From Actinomadura physcomitrii (GTDB lineage: Bacteria > Actinomycetota > Actinomycetes > Streptosporangiales > Streptosporangiaceae), in assembly GCF_008923205.2 (NCBI RefSeq), contig NZ_WBMS02000014.1, positions 164,392 to 228,391 of the forward strand: 64,000 nucleotides of DNA, in the 5' to 3' direction. The notes beneath the pieces are model-generated. The model was not told where the DNA came from. It saw only the letters and a list, made by a program, of their open reading frames with translations, and searched no databases. Of the stretch, positions 16,472 to 25,557 are shown piece by piece (within the stretch, counting starts at the first letter, position 1; each line of letters opens with the position of its first letter). Position numbers and translations under genes: made by a program.

Positions 16472-16848
16472 GCACCGACGACGAACGCCGCGCCGAGGGA
16501 ATGCGGACGCGCCGCGAGGTGCTCGGGGACGCGCACGTCGACCGCGCCGAGGCCCGCAAGGACGCCTTCACCGAGGACTTCCAGGATCTGATCACCAGGT
16601 ACGCCTGGGGCGAGATCTGGAGCCGCCCGGGCCTGGACCGCAGGACCCGCAGCTGCATCACGCTGACCGCCATGGTCGCGGGCGGCCACCTGGACGAGCT
16701 GGCCATGCACGTGCGCGCCGCCCTGCGCAACGGGCTGACCCCCGAGGAGATCAAGGAGGTCCTGCTGCAGGCGGCGATCTATTGTGGAGTGCCCGCCGCG
16801 AACTCGGCGTTCGCCGTCGCCCAGCGGGTACTGGCCGAACAGGAGTGA
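16468..16848 (+). CDS. pcaC: 4-carboxymuconolactone decarboxylase
   Basis: The 126-residue protein is a typical CMD-family decarboxylase (TRYAWGEIWSRPGLDRRTRS, LTAMVAGGHLDELAMH, EVLLQAAIYCGVPAANSAF). It converts 4-carboxymuconolactone to the enol-lactone, the PcaD substrate. It overlaps pcaD by ATGA and is followed after 14 bp by the iclR gene. Confidence 0.95.
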   Translation: MSTDDERRAEGMRTRREVLGDAHVDRAEARKDAFTEDFQDLITRYAWGEIWSRPGLDRRTRSCITLTAMVAGGHLDELAMHVRAALRNGLTPEEIKEVLLQAAIYCGVPAANSAFAVAQRVLAEQE

Positions 16849-16862
16849 CCGTCGGGAGGGCC

Positions 16863-17663
16863 ATGGCTGAGCGTGCGCGCCCGGTGAGCGTGGCCGGCAA
16901 GGTGATGGCCATCCTGAACGCCTTCGCCCAGGACGACGTGCGCCTGAACCTGAGCGAGATCTGCCGCCGCTCCGGGCTGCCGCTGGCCACCGGGCACCGG
17001 CTGGTCGGGGAGCTGGCCGCCGGGGGTTTCCTGGAGCGGGTGCCCGACGGGACGTACCGCATCGGCACCCGGCTGTGGCGGATCGGCAGCCAGGCCCCGG
17101 CCGTCACCGGGCTGCGGGAGCTGGCGCTGCCGCACATGGAGGACCTGTACGAGGCGACGCACGACAACGTGCAGCTCGCCGTGCTGCGCGAGGACCGCGT
17201 CCTGGTCGTCGAGCGGCTGCGCGGGACGCGCTCGGTGCCGGTCGTGACGCAGGTCGGCGCGACGCTGCCGCTGCACACCACCGGGGTCGGGAAGGTGCTG
17301 CTGGCGTTCGCGCCGCCGGAGTACCGGGAGCGGGTCCTCGCCGCCGGGCTGGAGCGGTACGCGGCGCGGACGATCACCGGCGCGGACGAGATGCGGCGCT
17401 GCCTGGAGCAGGTCCGCCGCTCGGGGTACGCGCTGACCCGCGACGAGATGACGCTGGGCGCCTCGTCGGTCGGCGCGCCCGTCCGGGACGGGACGGGCGA
17501 GGTGGTGGCGGCGCTGTCGCTGGTCGCCCGCACTCGCAGCGCGGACCTGCGCAGGCTGCTGCCGCCGCTGACCACGGCGGCGCGGGCGCTGTCGCGGGAC
17601 GTCGCCCAGCACTGGCGCGGACACCCGGAGGCGTTTTCCGCCGAGCGGAAGGCCGGCGCCTGA
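16863..17663 (+). CDS. IclR-family regulator of the pca/pob genes
   Basis: The 266-residue protein has an N-terminal winged helix (residues 10-70, LSEICRRSGLPLATGHRLVGEL) and a C-terminal IclR effector domain (LPLHTTGVGKVLLAF, GASSVGAPV). Placed between pcaC and pobA, it most likely senses 4-hydroxybenzoate or protocatechuate. Two TTCCG-N5-CGGAA palindromes, before pcaH and before pobA, are its likely sites. The second lies inside the last codons of this gene itself. The start ATG follows GGGAGGG. Confidence 0.88.
   Translation: MAERARPVSVAGKVMAILNAFAQDDVRLNLSEICRRSGLPLATGHRLVGELAAGGFLERVPDGTYRIGTRLWRIGSQAPAVTGLRELALPHMEDLYEATHDNVQLAVLREDRVLVVERLRGTRSVPVVTQVGATLPLHTTGVGKVLLAFAPPEYRERVLAAGLERYAARTITGADEMRRCLEQVRRSGYALTRDEMTLGASSVGAPVRDGTGEVVAALSLVARTRSADLRRLLPPLTTAARALSRDVAQHWRGHPEAFSAERKAGA
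17636..17650. promoter_or_regulatory. IclR-type operator upstream of pobA, inside the 3' end of iclR
   Basis: TTCCGCCGAGCGGAA has 6-bp arms (TTCCGC / GCGGAA). It falls in the final codons of the iclR gene, about 80 bp before the pobA start. It has the same arm sequence and arm spacing as the site at 13129-13145. Confidence 0.62.
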
Positions 17664-17728
17664 GCCAGCGGGGACGCGCGCCAGCATTCCAGGGGGATCC
17701 CCCCGAAGACCGATGACGAGGAGGCTCG

Positions 17729-18889
17729 ATGCGCACCCAGGTGGCGATCATCGGCGGCGGCCCGGCCGGGCTGCTGCTGTCGCATCTGCTGCATCTGCAG
17801 GGGATCGATTCGGTGGTCCTGGAGAGCCGCGACCGCGGCTACGTGGAGCGGCGGCAGCGGGCCGGGATGCTCGAGCAGGGCACCACGGACGTGCTCCGCG
17901 AGAGCGGGGCGGGGGAGCGGCTCGACCGCGAGGGCCTCGTCCACCACGGACTCGAGCTGCGGTTCGGCGGGGCGGGACACCGGATCCCGCTGACCGACCT
18001 GACGGGCCGGACCGTCACGGTCTACGCGCAGACCGAGATCGTCAAGGACCTGGTCGCCAGGCGGCTCGCGGACGGCGGCGACGTGCGGTTCGAGACCGAG
18101 GCGGTCGGCGTCGACGCCTCCGCGCCGAGCGTGGCGTTCCGCGACCGCGCCGGGCGGACCGGCACCCTGGAGTGCGACTACATCGCCGCCTGCGACGGGT
18201 TCCACGGCGTCGGCCGGCCGGCTGTGCCGGGGCTGCGGACGTTCTCCCGCGAGTACCCGTTCGCCTGGCTCGGCATCCTCGCCGACGTCCCGCCGTCCAC
18301 CGAGGAGCTGATCTACGCCGGCCACGAGCGCGGGTTCGCGCTGCACAGCCTGCGGTCGCCGCAGGTCAGCCGGCTCTACCTGCAGGTGCCGCCGGACGAG
18401 GACATCGCGGCGTGGCCGGACGCGCGGATCTGGGAGGAGCTCGCCGCCCGGTTCGCCACCGGCGACGGCTGGAAGCTGCAGGAGGGCCCGATCACCGACA
18501 AGTCGATCACGCCGATGCGCAGCTTCGTGGCCGAGCCGATGCGGCACGACCGGCTGTTCCTCGCCGGCGACGCGGCCCACATCGTCCCGCCGACGGGCGC
18601 CAAGGGCCTCAACCTGGCGGTGTCCGACGTGATCGTGCTGGCCAGGGCGCTGACGGAGCGGTACGCGACGGGCTCGGACACCCTGCTCGACGCCTACTCT
18701 TCGACGTGCCTGCGGCGCGTGTGGCGCGCCGAGCACTTCTCCTACTGGATGACCACGCTGCTGCACGTGGATCCGGCCGCCGACGACTTCGCGCTGCGGC
18801 TCCAGCGCTCGCACCTGGACTACGTGGTCTCCTCCGAGGCGGCGAAGACGACGCTGGCCGAGAACTACACGGGCCTGCCGATCGGCTAG
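17729..18889 (+). CDS. pobA: 4-hydroxybenzoate 3-monooxygenase
   Basis: The 386-residue flavoprotein hydroxylates 4-hydroxybenzoate to protocatechuate, feeding the pca enzymes. Visible are the FAD-binding GGGPAG at residues 9-14, the aromatic-site segment RAGMLEQGTTDVL, the NAD(P)H-contact CDGFHG and the second FAD motif GDAAHIVPPTGAKGLN. The length matches PobA (about 394). It is separated from iclR by 65 bp carrying a Shine-Dalgarno sequence (GAGGAGG), and may have its own promoter under the operator in iclR. Confidence 0.94.
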   Translation: MRTQVAIIGGGPAGLLLSHLLHLQGIDSVVLESRDRGYVERRQRAGMLEQGTTDVLRESGAGERLDREGLVHHGLELRFGGAGHRIPLTDLTGRTVTVYAQTEIVKDLVARRLADGGDVRFETEAVGVDASAPSVAFRDRAGRTGTLECDYIAACDGFHGVGRPAVPGLRTFSREYPFAWLGILADVPPSTEELIYAGHERGFALHSLRSPQVSRLYLQVPPDEDIAAWPDARIWEELAARFATGDGWKLQEGPITDKSITPMRSFVAEPMRHDRLFLAGDAAHIVPPTGAKGLNLAVSDVIVLARALTERYATGSDTLLDAYSSTCLRRVWRAEHFSYWMTTLLHVDPAADDFALRLQRSHLDYVVSSEAAKTTLAENYTGLPIG

Positions 18890-18991
18890 CGGCCGGCGAG
18901 GACGGCGGCAGCGCGCGAACTGTGCGCGACGCGGATGTGTTCCCGGCCGGCGATGAGATGCACATCACGCAAGCTGGCAGTGCCTGAAATT

Positions 18992-19020
18992 TTGCCGGAC
19001 ACGCAAGTTCGGTTTACCGT
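18992..19020 (+). promoter_or_regulatory. promoter giving a probable leaderless tetR transcript
   Basis: TTGCCG (18992-18997), 17 bases, then TACCGT (19015-19020). The expected start point falls on or near the A of the ATG at 19027. A direct repeat CACGCAAG occurs at 18966-18973 and 19000-19007. Confidence 0.5.
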
Positions 19021-19026
19021 GAGGGC

Positions 19027-19620
19027 ATGACCGAGACGAGCCTGCGCGAGCGCAAGAAGGTCGCGACGCGCCAGGCGCTCAGCCGAGCCGCCGCCCTCCT
19101 CGCGGTGGAGCGCGGCGTCGAGGGCGTCACGATCGAGGCGATCGCCGACGCGGCCGGGGTCTCGCCCCGCACGTTCCACAACTACTTCCCGGGCAAGGAA
19201 GAGGCGATCGTCGCGCCGCTCACCGACGGGGCGCGGGCCGTGATCGACGCCCTGCGCGCCCGCCCGGCGGGCGAGCCGATCTGGGACGCGCTGCGCGAGG
19301 TCGTCCGGGAGTCCCTGCTGCCGACCGACACCCGCGACGAGACCATCGCGCTGCTGCGCGTCGTCAAGCGAAACCCGGCGCTGGTCGGCAAGCAGCTGTG
19401 CGGCATCGGCGAGATGCAGAGGCAGATCGCCGAGGTCATCGCCGCGCGCACCGGCACCCACGCCGGCCGCGACCTGTACCCGCACCTGCTCGCGGGCGCC
19501 GCGGGCGTCGCCATGCGCACCGCCGTCGACCTGTGGGTGGACGGCCGGAGCGGCGCCGACCTGCCCGAACTGATCGACTCGGCGTTCGCCCAGCTGCGCG
19601 CCGGGCTGCCCGGTCCGTGA
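19027..19620 (+). CDS. TetR/AcrR family regulator
   Basis: The 197-residue protein has the TetR helix-turn-helix (VTIEAIADAAGVSPRTFHNYFPGKEEAI) in the N-terminal quarter. There is no properly spaced ribosome-binding site, and the -10 lies seven bases before the ATG, so translation is probably leaderless. It precedes the MmpL transporter in the same direction and, by analogy with other TetR-MmpL pairs, may control it. A hairpin lies between them. Confidence 0.83.
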   Translation: MTETSLRERKKVATRQALSRAAALLAVERGVEGVTIEAIADAAGVSPRTFHNYFPGKEEAIVAPLTDGARAVIDALRARPAGEPIWDALREVVRESLLPTDTRDETIALLRVVKRNPALVGKQLCGIGEMQRQIAEVIAARTGTHAGRDLYPHLLAGAAGVAMRTAVDLWVDGRSGADLPELIDSAFAQLRAGLPGP

Positions 19621-19636
19621 GCGGGCCCCCACCGAC

Positions 19637-19671
19637 ACCCGGCGTCGCGCCGCCGCCCGGCGGCGCCGGGT
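19637..19671 (+). terminator. GC-rich hairpin between tetR and the MmpL gene
   Basis: The arms ACCCGGCG and CGCCGGGT enclose an inner GCCGCC/GGCGGC stem. A C-rich tract follows at about 19688-19707. It would separate tetR from the transporter transcript. Confidence 0.5.
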
Positions 19672-19780
19672 CCCCCGAGAGGGCGGCCCCACCCCCACCA
19701 CCCCCCTGACCGAGTGACAGCCCGACGGCCGGCCGCCGTGGGGCCATGTCCGCACGCCCCGTTACCGATGGGACGCTCTC

Positions 19781-22006
19781 TTGGCCACCTTCCTCTACCG
19801 GCTCGGCCGGTTCTCGTACCGGCGCCGCCGGCTCGTCGCGCTGCTCTGGGTGGGGCTGCTCGTGCTCTTCGGCGTCGGCGCCGCCGTGCTCAAGGGGCCC
19901 ACCTCCAACGACTTCTCGATGCCGGGCACCGAGTCCCAGCAGGCGATCGACCTGCTCAAGGACCGGATGCCGCAGGCGTCGGCGGACGGTGCCACCGCCC
20001 GGGTCGTGTTCGCCGCCCCGGACGGCGGCACCGTGACCGACCCCGCCGGCGAGGCGGGCGTCGAGAAGGTCGTCGCCAGGCTCAAGGCGGCGCCGCAGGT
20101 CGCGTCCGTCGTCGACCCCTACCAGGCGAAGGCCGTCTCGAAGGACGGCCGGATCGCCTACACGCAGGTCACCTACAAGGTGCCGGCGATCGACCTCACC
20201 GACGCGGCGCGCGACGCGCTGGCCGCCGCCGCCCAGCCCGGCAGGGACGCCGGGCTCCGGGTGGAGATGGGCGGCGACGCGACCGAGGCGATGCCCGAGC
20301 AGAGCGCCACCGAGGTGATCGGCGTCGCGGTCGCCGCGGTCGTGCTGATCATCACGTTCGGGTCGCTGATCGCCGCCGGGCTGCCGCTGCTGAACGCGAT
20401 CCTCGGCGTCGGCATCGCGATGGCCGGGATCACCGCGGCCACCGGGCTGTTCGAGATGAGCTCGATGACCTCGACGCTCGCGCTGATGCTCGGCCTCGCC
20501 GTCGCGATCGACTACGCGCTGTTCATCGTCTCCCGGTACCGGCACGAGCTGCGGGAGGGACGCACCGGCGAGGAGGCCGCGGGACGCGCCGTCGGCACCG
20601 CCGGGTCGGCCGTGGTGTTCGCCGGGCTGACCGTCGTCATCGCGCTGGCCGGCCTCGCCGTGGTCGACATCCCGATGCTCACCGAGATGGGGTTCGCCGC
20701 CGCGTTCGCCGTGGTGATCGCGGTCCTGATCGCGCTCAGCCTGCTGCCCGCGCTGCTCGGCTTCGCCGGCCGCAAGGTGCTCGGCGGTGCGATCCCGTTC
20801 CTGCGCGGCGGCGTCTCGCGCCGGGGCCGCCCGCCGTTCGGCGAGCGCTGGGCCCGGTTCGTCGTCCGCCGCCCGCTGCCGGTCCTGCTGCTCGCCGTCG
20901 CCGGCCTGGGCGTGATCGCCGCTCCGGCGCTGGACCTGCGGCTCGGCATGCCCGGCGACGAGGCCGCCGCCCCCGCCACCACCCAGCGCCAGGCCTACGA
21001 CCTGCTCGACAAGGGCTTCGGGCCCGGGTTCAACGGCCCGCTGATGGTCGTCGTCGACGGCCCGGACGCGCAGGCGGCCGGGCAGCGGTTCGCCGGGCAG
21101 ATCCGGGCGCTGCCGGACGTGGTGACCGTGACGCCGCCGCAGGCGAGCCCGAAGGGCGACACCGCGGTGCTGACCGTCGTCCCGAAGAGCGGCCCCAGCT
21201 CGCAGCGGACCGAGGACCTCGTGTCGGCGATCCGCGGCAAGGCCGATGGGCTGAAGGCGCAGACCGGAGCCGGCGCGATGGTCACCGGCCGGACGGCCAT
21301 GATGATCGACGTGTCGGCCAAGCTGTCCAGCGCCCTCGCGCCCTACCTCGGGCTCGTCGTCGGGCTCGCGTTCCTCCTGCTGATGCTGGTGTTCCGGTCG
21401 CTGCTCGTGCCGCTGAAGGCCACGCTCGGGTTCCTGCTCACCGTCGCGGCCACGTTCGGCGCGGTCGTCGCGGTGTTCCAGTGGGGCTGGCTGTCCGGAC
21501 TGTTCGGCGTCGACACCACCGGCCCGATCATGAGCATGATGCCGATCTTCATGATCGGCGTGGTGTTCGGGCTGGCCATGGACTACCAGGTCTTCCTGGT
21601 CACCCGGATGCGCGAGGAGCACGTGCACGGGGCGCCGCCCGGCGAGGCGGTGGTCACCGGCTTCCGGCACGGCGCCCGCGTCGTCACCGCCGCCGCGGTG
21701 ATCATGATCGCGGTGTTCGCCGGGTTCCTGTCCTCCTCCGAGTCCATGATCAAGATGATGGGCTTCGCGCTGGCGGCCGGCGTCGCCTTCGACGCCTTCG
21801 TCGTCCGGATGACGATCGTCCCGGCGGTGATGGCGCTCGTCGGCCGGTCCGCCTGGTGGCTGCCGCGGTGGCTCGCGCGCATCCTGCCCAATGTGGACGT
21901 CGAAGGTGAGAGGCTTCGGCATCTGCTCCACGACGGCCACGGCGGCGGCGCCCCCGCGCCGCGCCCCGGCCAGGGCGAGCGCGAGCTCGACCCGGCCGTG
22001 ACCTGA
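19781..22006 (+). CDS. MmpL/RND-family membrane transporter
   Basis: The 741-residue protein has two MMPL domains, each with a large extracytoplasmic loop and six membrane helices. Typical motifs are FGVGAAV in TM1, LGLAVAIDYALFIVSRYRHE and the second-half equivalent FGLAMDYQVFLVTRMREE. These proteins export lipids or hydrophobic compounds using the proton gradient. The first codon is TTG (19781), matching the usual short N-terminus (FLYRLGRFSYRRR). The upstream tetR may regulate it. The PAP2 protein gene follows after 74 bp. Confidence 0.88.
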   Translation: MATFLYRLGRFSYRRRRLVALLWVGLLVLFGVGAAVLKGPTSNDFSMPGTESQQAIDLLKDRMPQASADGATARVVFAAPDGGTVTDPAGEAGVEKVVARLKAAPQVASVVDPYQAKAVSKDGRIAYTQVTYKVPAIDLTDAARDALAAAAQPGRDAGLRVEMGGDATEAMPEQSATEVIGVAVAAVVLIITFGSLIAAGLPLLNAILGVGIAMAGITAATGLFEMSSMTSTLALMLGLAVAIDYALFIVSRYRHELREGRTGEEAAGRAVGTAGSAVVFAGLTVVIALAGLAVVDIPMLTEMGFAAAFAVVIAVLIALSLLPALLGFAGRKVLGGAIPFLRGGVSRRGRPPFGERWARFVVRRPLPVLLLAVAGLGVIAAPALDLRLGMPGDEAAAPATTQRQAYDLLDKGFGPGFNGPLMVVVDGPDAQAAGQRFAGQIRALPDVVTVTPPQASPKGDTAVLTVVPKSGPSSQRTEDLVSAIRGKADGLKAQTGAGAMVTGRTAMMIDVSAKLSSALAPYLGLVVGLAFLLLMLVFRSLLVPLKATLGFLLTVAATFGAVVAVFQWGWLSGLFGVDTTGPIMSMMPIFMIGVVFGLAMDYQVFLVTRMREEHVHGAPPGEAVVTGFRHGARVVTAAAVIMIAVFAGFLSSSESMIKMMGFALAAGVAFDAFVVRMTIVPAVMALVGRSAWWLPRWLARILPNVDVEGERLRHLLHDGHGGGAPAPRPGQGERELDPAVT

Positions 22007-22080
22007 CCCGCGGCCCGGGCCGTCCCAGCAGCCGCCGCCTCGGCCGAGCGCGGCGGACCCGCCCGCCAAAGGACCGCACC

Positions 22081-22893
22081 ATGAGCCTCCTCGAACAGCC
22101 GTCCCGGCCGGTCTCGTCGTTCGCGCGGCTGCGCAGACCGGGTGGACCGGGCGGGGGACGGCCGGGCGGGCGGCCGCGGCCGGTCCGCGAGCTGCTGCTG
22201 ATCGCGGCGCTGTTCACGGTCTACAAGCTCGGCCGGCTGCTGGCCAACGACCGGGTGAGCGAGGCGTTCGGCAACGCGCACCGGATCTGGGACGTCGAGC
22301 GCGCCCTCGACCTGCCGAGCGAGCTGCACCTCCAGCACGGGCTGCTGCACAGCCAGTTCCTGGTGCACGCGGCCAACTGCTACTACGCCTACGTCCACTT
22401 CCCGGCGATGGCGCTGTTCCTGCTCTGGATCTACCTGCGCAGGCCCGCGCACTACCGGTGGATCCGCCGGGTGCTGGTCGCGCTGACGGCGGGCGCGCTC
22501 GCGCTGCACCTGCTCGTCCCGCTGGCGCCGCCCCGGATGCTCCCCGCCACCGGCCTGATCGACACCGCCGCCCGCTTCGGCCCGTCGGTGTACGGGTCGC
22601 CGCAGCACGACACGATGGCCAACCAGTACGCGGCGATGCCGTCGCTGCACATCGGCTGGGCCGCGATCATCGCGATCGGGCTCGTCGTGACGTGCCGGAC
22701 GCGGTGGCGGTGGCTGTGGCTGCTGCACCCCGTCCTCACCGTCGCCGTCGTCGTCAGCACCGCCAACCACTACTGGATGGACGGGATCGTGGTGCTCGCG
22801 CTGCTGGCCGTCGCGGTCCTGCTGCTGCGGGCCCCCGCGCCCGTCCTGCCCGCGGCGGGCCCGCCGCGCGCCGCGGAACCGGAGACGTCCTAG
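22081..22893 (+). CDS. PAP2-superfamily membrane phosphatase/phosphotransferase
   Basis: The 270-residue protein has about six membrane helices. The PAP2 catalytic motifs are MPSLHIGW near residue 183 and ANHYWMDG near 225, as in the AUR1/IPC-synthase-like group. It would cleave or transfer phospho-head groups at the membrane. The N-terminal 35 residues are Pro/Gly/Arg-rich. Its stop codon directly abuts the stop of the convergent cyanophycin synthetase gene, with no terminator between. Confidence 0.82.
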   Translation: MSLLEQPSRPVSSFARLRRPGGPGGGRPGGRPRPVRELLLIAALFTVYKLGRLLANDRVSEAFGNAHRIWDVERALDLPSELHLQHGLLHSQFLVHAANCYYAYVHFPAMALFLLWIYLRRPAHYRWIRRVLVALTAGALALHLLVPLAPPRMLPATGLIDTAARFGPSVYGSPQHDTMANQYAAMPSLHIGWAAIIAIGLVVTCRTRWRWLWLLHPVLTVAVVVSTANHYWMDGIVVLALLAVAVLLLRAPAPVLPAAGPPRAAEPETS

Positions 22894-25557
22894 TCAGGGC
22901 GCCGCGGGCTCGGCGCCGAGGGTCTCCAGCAGCTCGACGACCGGCTCCAGCTTCTCGTAGAGCAGCAGGACCGGCTCGCCCGGCCCGGCCATGTCCAGCG
23001 CCGAGGCCAGCGCCCCCTTCAGGTCGCCGGCCGGGTGGTGCAGCACGTCCGGGCGGCCCTCCCGGAGCCCCCGGACGATCAGCCGGGTCATCTCGCCGGA
23101 GCGGCGGCCCCGCAGGTCCTCGTCCTCGTAGACGACGACGCGCCCGAACGCGCCCGCCACGGCCCGCGCCGTCTCCGCCACGAGCTCGTCGGACCGGTCG
23201 CCGGGCAGGGTCACGGCCGCCACGCCGCCCCCGCCCCAGCGCGCCCGCACGAACGCGCCGATCGCGGTGACCGCCGCCGGGTTGTGCGCGTAGTCGACCA
23301 GTACCGGGTTGCCCTCGACCTCGTACACGCACCCGCGCCCCGGATTGCGGGTGTGCGGGTCGAAGGTGCGCAGCGCCTCGGACGCGACGTCCACCGGCAC
23401 GCCCAGCGCGCGGGCCGCCGCCAGCGCCGCCAGCGCGTTCGCGACGACGTGCGCGGCGCGGCCCCCGAACGCGCCCGCCACCTCCTCCACCGGCAGCACC
23501 CGCGTCCGGCGCCCGCCGCGCGCCTCGGTCAGCCAGCCGTGCTCGACGCAGTACCCGGTGCCGCCGTCCTCCAGGTGCCGGACGAGCACCGGCGCGTCCG
23601 CCGACATCGCGAAGTAGCAGAGCTCCGGTTCGCGGCGCCGCACGGCCGGACGTCCGGCCAGCCCCGCCGACGGCCCGTCCTCGGCGTTCAGCACCAGGCG
23701 GCCGCCCCGGCGGATCTCCTCGGCGACGAGCGCCTTGATGCCGACCAGGTCGTCCAGCGACTCGGTGTCGTCCATCCCGAGGTGGTCGCGGGTGATGTTG
23801 GTGACGACCGCGACGTCCGCGCGGTCGTAGCCGAGGCCGCGCCGGACGATCCCGCCCCGCGCCGTCTCCAGCACCGCCGCCTCCACCGACCGGTCGAAGA
23901 GCACCATCTCCGCCGACCGCGGCCCGGACGCGTCGGACCGGTGCACGAGCCGGCCGCCCACGTACACGCCCTCGGTACTGGTCATGCCGGTGCGGACGCC
24001 GTCCAGCTCCAGCATGTGCGCGATCATCCGGACCGCGGTGGTCTTGCCGTTGGTGCCCGTCACCGACACGACCGGCACCCGCGACGGCGTCCCCGGCGGG
24101 TACATCAGGCCGATGATGTCGCCCGCCACGTCGCGGCGCTCGCCCTCGTACGGCGCCAGGTGCATGCGCAGCCCCGGCGCGGCGTTCACCTCCAGGATCC
24201 CGGCGGCGCCGCGCTCGGCGGGCGGCGCCGAGCCGATGTCGGGCAGCCGCAGGTCGATGCCGCACACGTCCATCCCGACGGTCGCGGCGGCCCGCACGCA
24301 CATCGCGGCGACGCCCGGATGCACGTCGCCGGTGACGTCCCGGCTCGTCCCGCCGGTCGACAGGTTCGCGTTGCGGCGCAGCCGGACCGTCTCGCCGTCC
24401 GCGGGGACCGTGTCCGGGCCGTGGCCCTGCCCGGCCAGCAGCGCCAGCTCCGTCGCGCCGAGCGCGAGCCGGGTGAGCGGGCGGTCGTGGCCCTCGCCGC
24501 GCGCCGGGTCGGCGTTGACCCGCTCCACCAGCTCCGCGACCGTGGACGTCCCGTCCCCGGTGACCCGCGCGGCGGTCAGCTCGGCCGCCGCGGCGACGCG
24601 CCCGCCGACCACCAGCACCCGGTAGTCGCGGCCGGGGACGTAGGACTCGACGAGCACCCCGCACGGCTCGGCCCGGCCCTCCTCGCCCGCCGCCGCCGTG
24701 AACGCCGCCACCACCTCGGGCGGCTCCGACAGCTCGATGTGCACGCCCTCGCCCTGGTGCCCGGACAGCGGCTTGACCACCACCGGCGCGCCGATCTCCC
24801 GCAGCGCCTCCAGCGCCTCGGCCGGCGACCGCGCCACCCGGCCCTCCGGGACGGGCAGGCCGGCGTCCGCGAGCACCCGGTGCGCCAGCCGCTTGTCCGC
24901 CGCGATCTCCATCCCGATCGCGGACGTGCCGTCGGTCATCGCGGCCCACACCGTCCGGTGGTGCCGCCCGTAACCGAGCCGCAGCAGGTTCAGGTCGCCG
25001 ACGCGGCGGACCGGCACGTCCCGCTCGCGGGCGGCGCGCGCCAGCGCGGCGGTGCTCACCCCGAGCCTGCTCTCCTCGTAGGCGGCGGCGATCGGGGCGA
25101 GGCCGGGCGCGGGGTCCGGCACCGCCCCCGACAGCGCCGCGGTCACCGTCCGCACCGCCAGCCCGATCAGCCGCTCCACGACGTCACTGCCGGACGGCTC
25201 GTCGCGCGGGCACTCCAGGATCAGCTCGTAGTCGCCGGGACCGCCCGCGCGGACCGTCCGGCCGAAGTACACCTCCCGGCCGATGAGGCCGGACAGCTCC
25301 AGCGTCACGTGCTCGGTGACGTGACCGAAATAGGTGCCGCGGGCCATCGCGTCCAGCAGCCCGCCGGGCCGCCCCGCCGAGCAGTGGTGCGAGCGCAGCC
25401 CCGGCAGCGCCGCCACCAGCCGCTCGGCGAAACCGGGATGGTCGGTCGTCTCGTGCCCGGTCAGGCGCTGCAGGTCCAGCCGCGCGACGGCGACCGGGCG
25501 GTTCAGGTAGACGTTCGGGCCGCCGAGGCGGCGCACATGATCGAGCCGCACGGTCAC
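22894..25557 (-). CDS. cphA: cyanophycin synthetase
   Basis: The 887-residue enzyme makes multi-L-arginyl-poly-L-aspartate from Asp, Arg and ATP. Its order is an N-terminal domain (residues 1-160, YFGHVTEHVTLEL), an ATP-grasp domain (about 200-480, VVKPLSGHQGEGV, DVCGIDLRL, ILEVNAAPGLRMH) and a Mur ligase-like domain with VTGTNGKTT near residue 500 and TNITRDHLGM. The length matches CphA1 (about 870-900). GTG 25557 overlaps the stop of cphB and follows GGGGAGGAG. Synthesis and breakdown genes sit in one transcript, cphB first. Confidence 0.93.
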   Translation of the reverse strand: MTVRLDHVRRLGGPNVYLNRPVAVARLDLQRLTGHETTDHPGFAERLVAALPGLRSHHCSAGRPGGLLDAMARGTYFGHVTEHVTLELSGLIGREVYFGRTVRAGGPGDYELILECPRDEPSGSDVVERLIGLAVRTVTAALSGAVPDPAPGLAPIAAAYEESRLGVSTAALARAARERDVPVRRVGDLNLLRLGYGRHHRTVWAAMTDGTSAIGMEIAADKRLAHRVLADAGLPVPEGRVARSPAEALEALREIGAPVVVKPLSGHQGEGVHIELSEPPEVVAAFTAAAGEEGRAEPCGVLVESYVPGRDYRVLVVGGRVAAAAELTAARVTGDGTSTVAELVERVNADPARGEGHDRPLTRLALGATELALLAGQGHGPDTVPADGETVRLRRNANLSTGGTSRDVTGDVHPGVAAMCVRAAATVGMDVCGIDLRLPDIGSAPPAERGAAGILEVNAAPGLRMHLAPYEGERRDVAGDIIGLMYPPGTPSRVPVVSVTGTNGKTTAVRMIAHMLELDGVRTGMTSTEGVYVGGRLVHRSDASGPRSAEMVLFDRSVEAAVLETARGGIVRRGLGYDRADVAVVTNITRDHLGMDDTESLDDLVGIKALVAEEIRRGGRLVLNAEDGPSAGLAGRPAVRRREPELCYFAMSADAPVLVRHLEDGGTGYCVEHGWLTEARGGRRTRVLPVEEVAGAFGGRAAHVVANALAALAAARALGVPVDVASEALRTFDPHTRNPGRGCVYEVEGNPVLVDYAHNPAAVTAIGAFVRARWGGGGVAAVTLPGDRSDELVAETARAVAGAFGRVVVYEDEDLRGRRSGEMTRLIVRGLREGRPDVLHHPAGDLKGALASALDMAGPGEPVLLLYEKLEPVVELLETLGAEPAAP

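Noticed and set aside
19688..19707. C-rich tract as a G-quadruplex element before the MmpL gene
   Set aside because: One of the four G-runs has only two bases, so the motif is incomplete.
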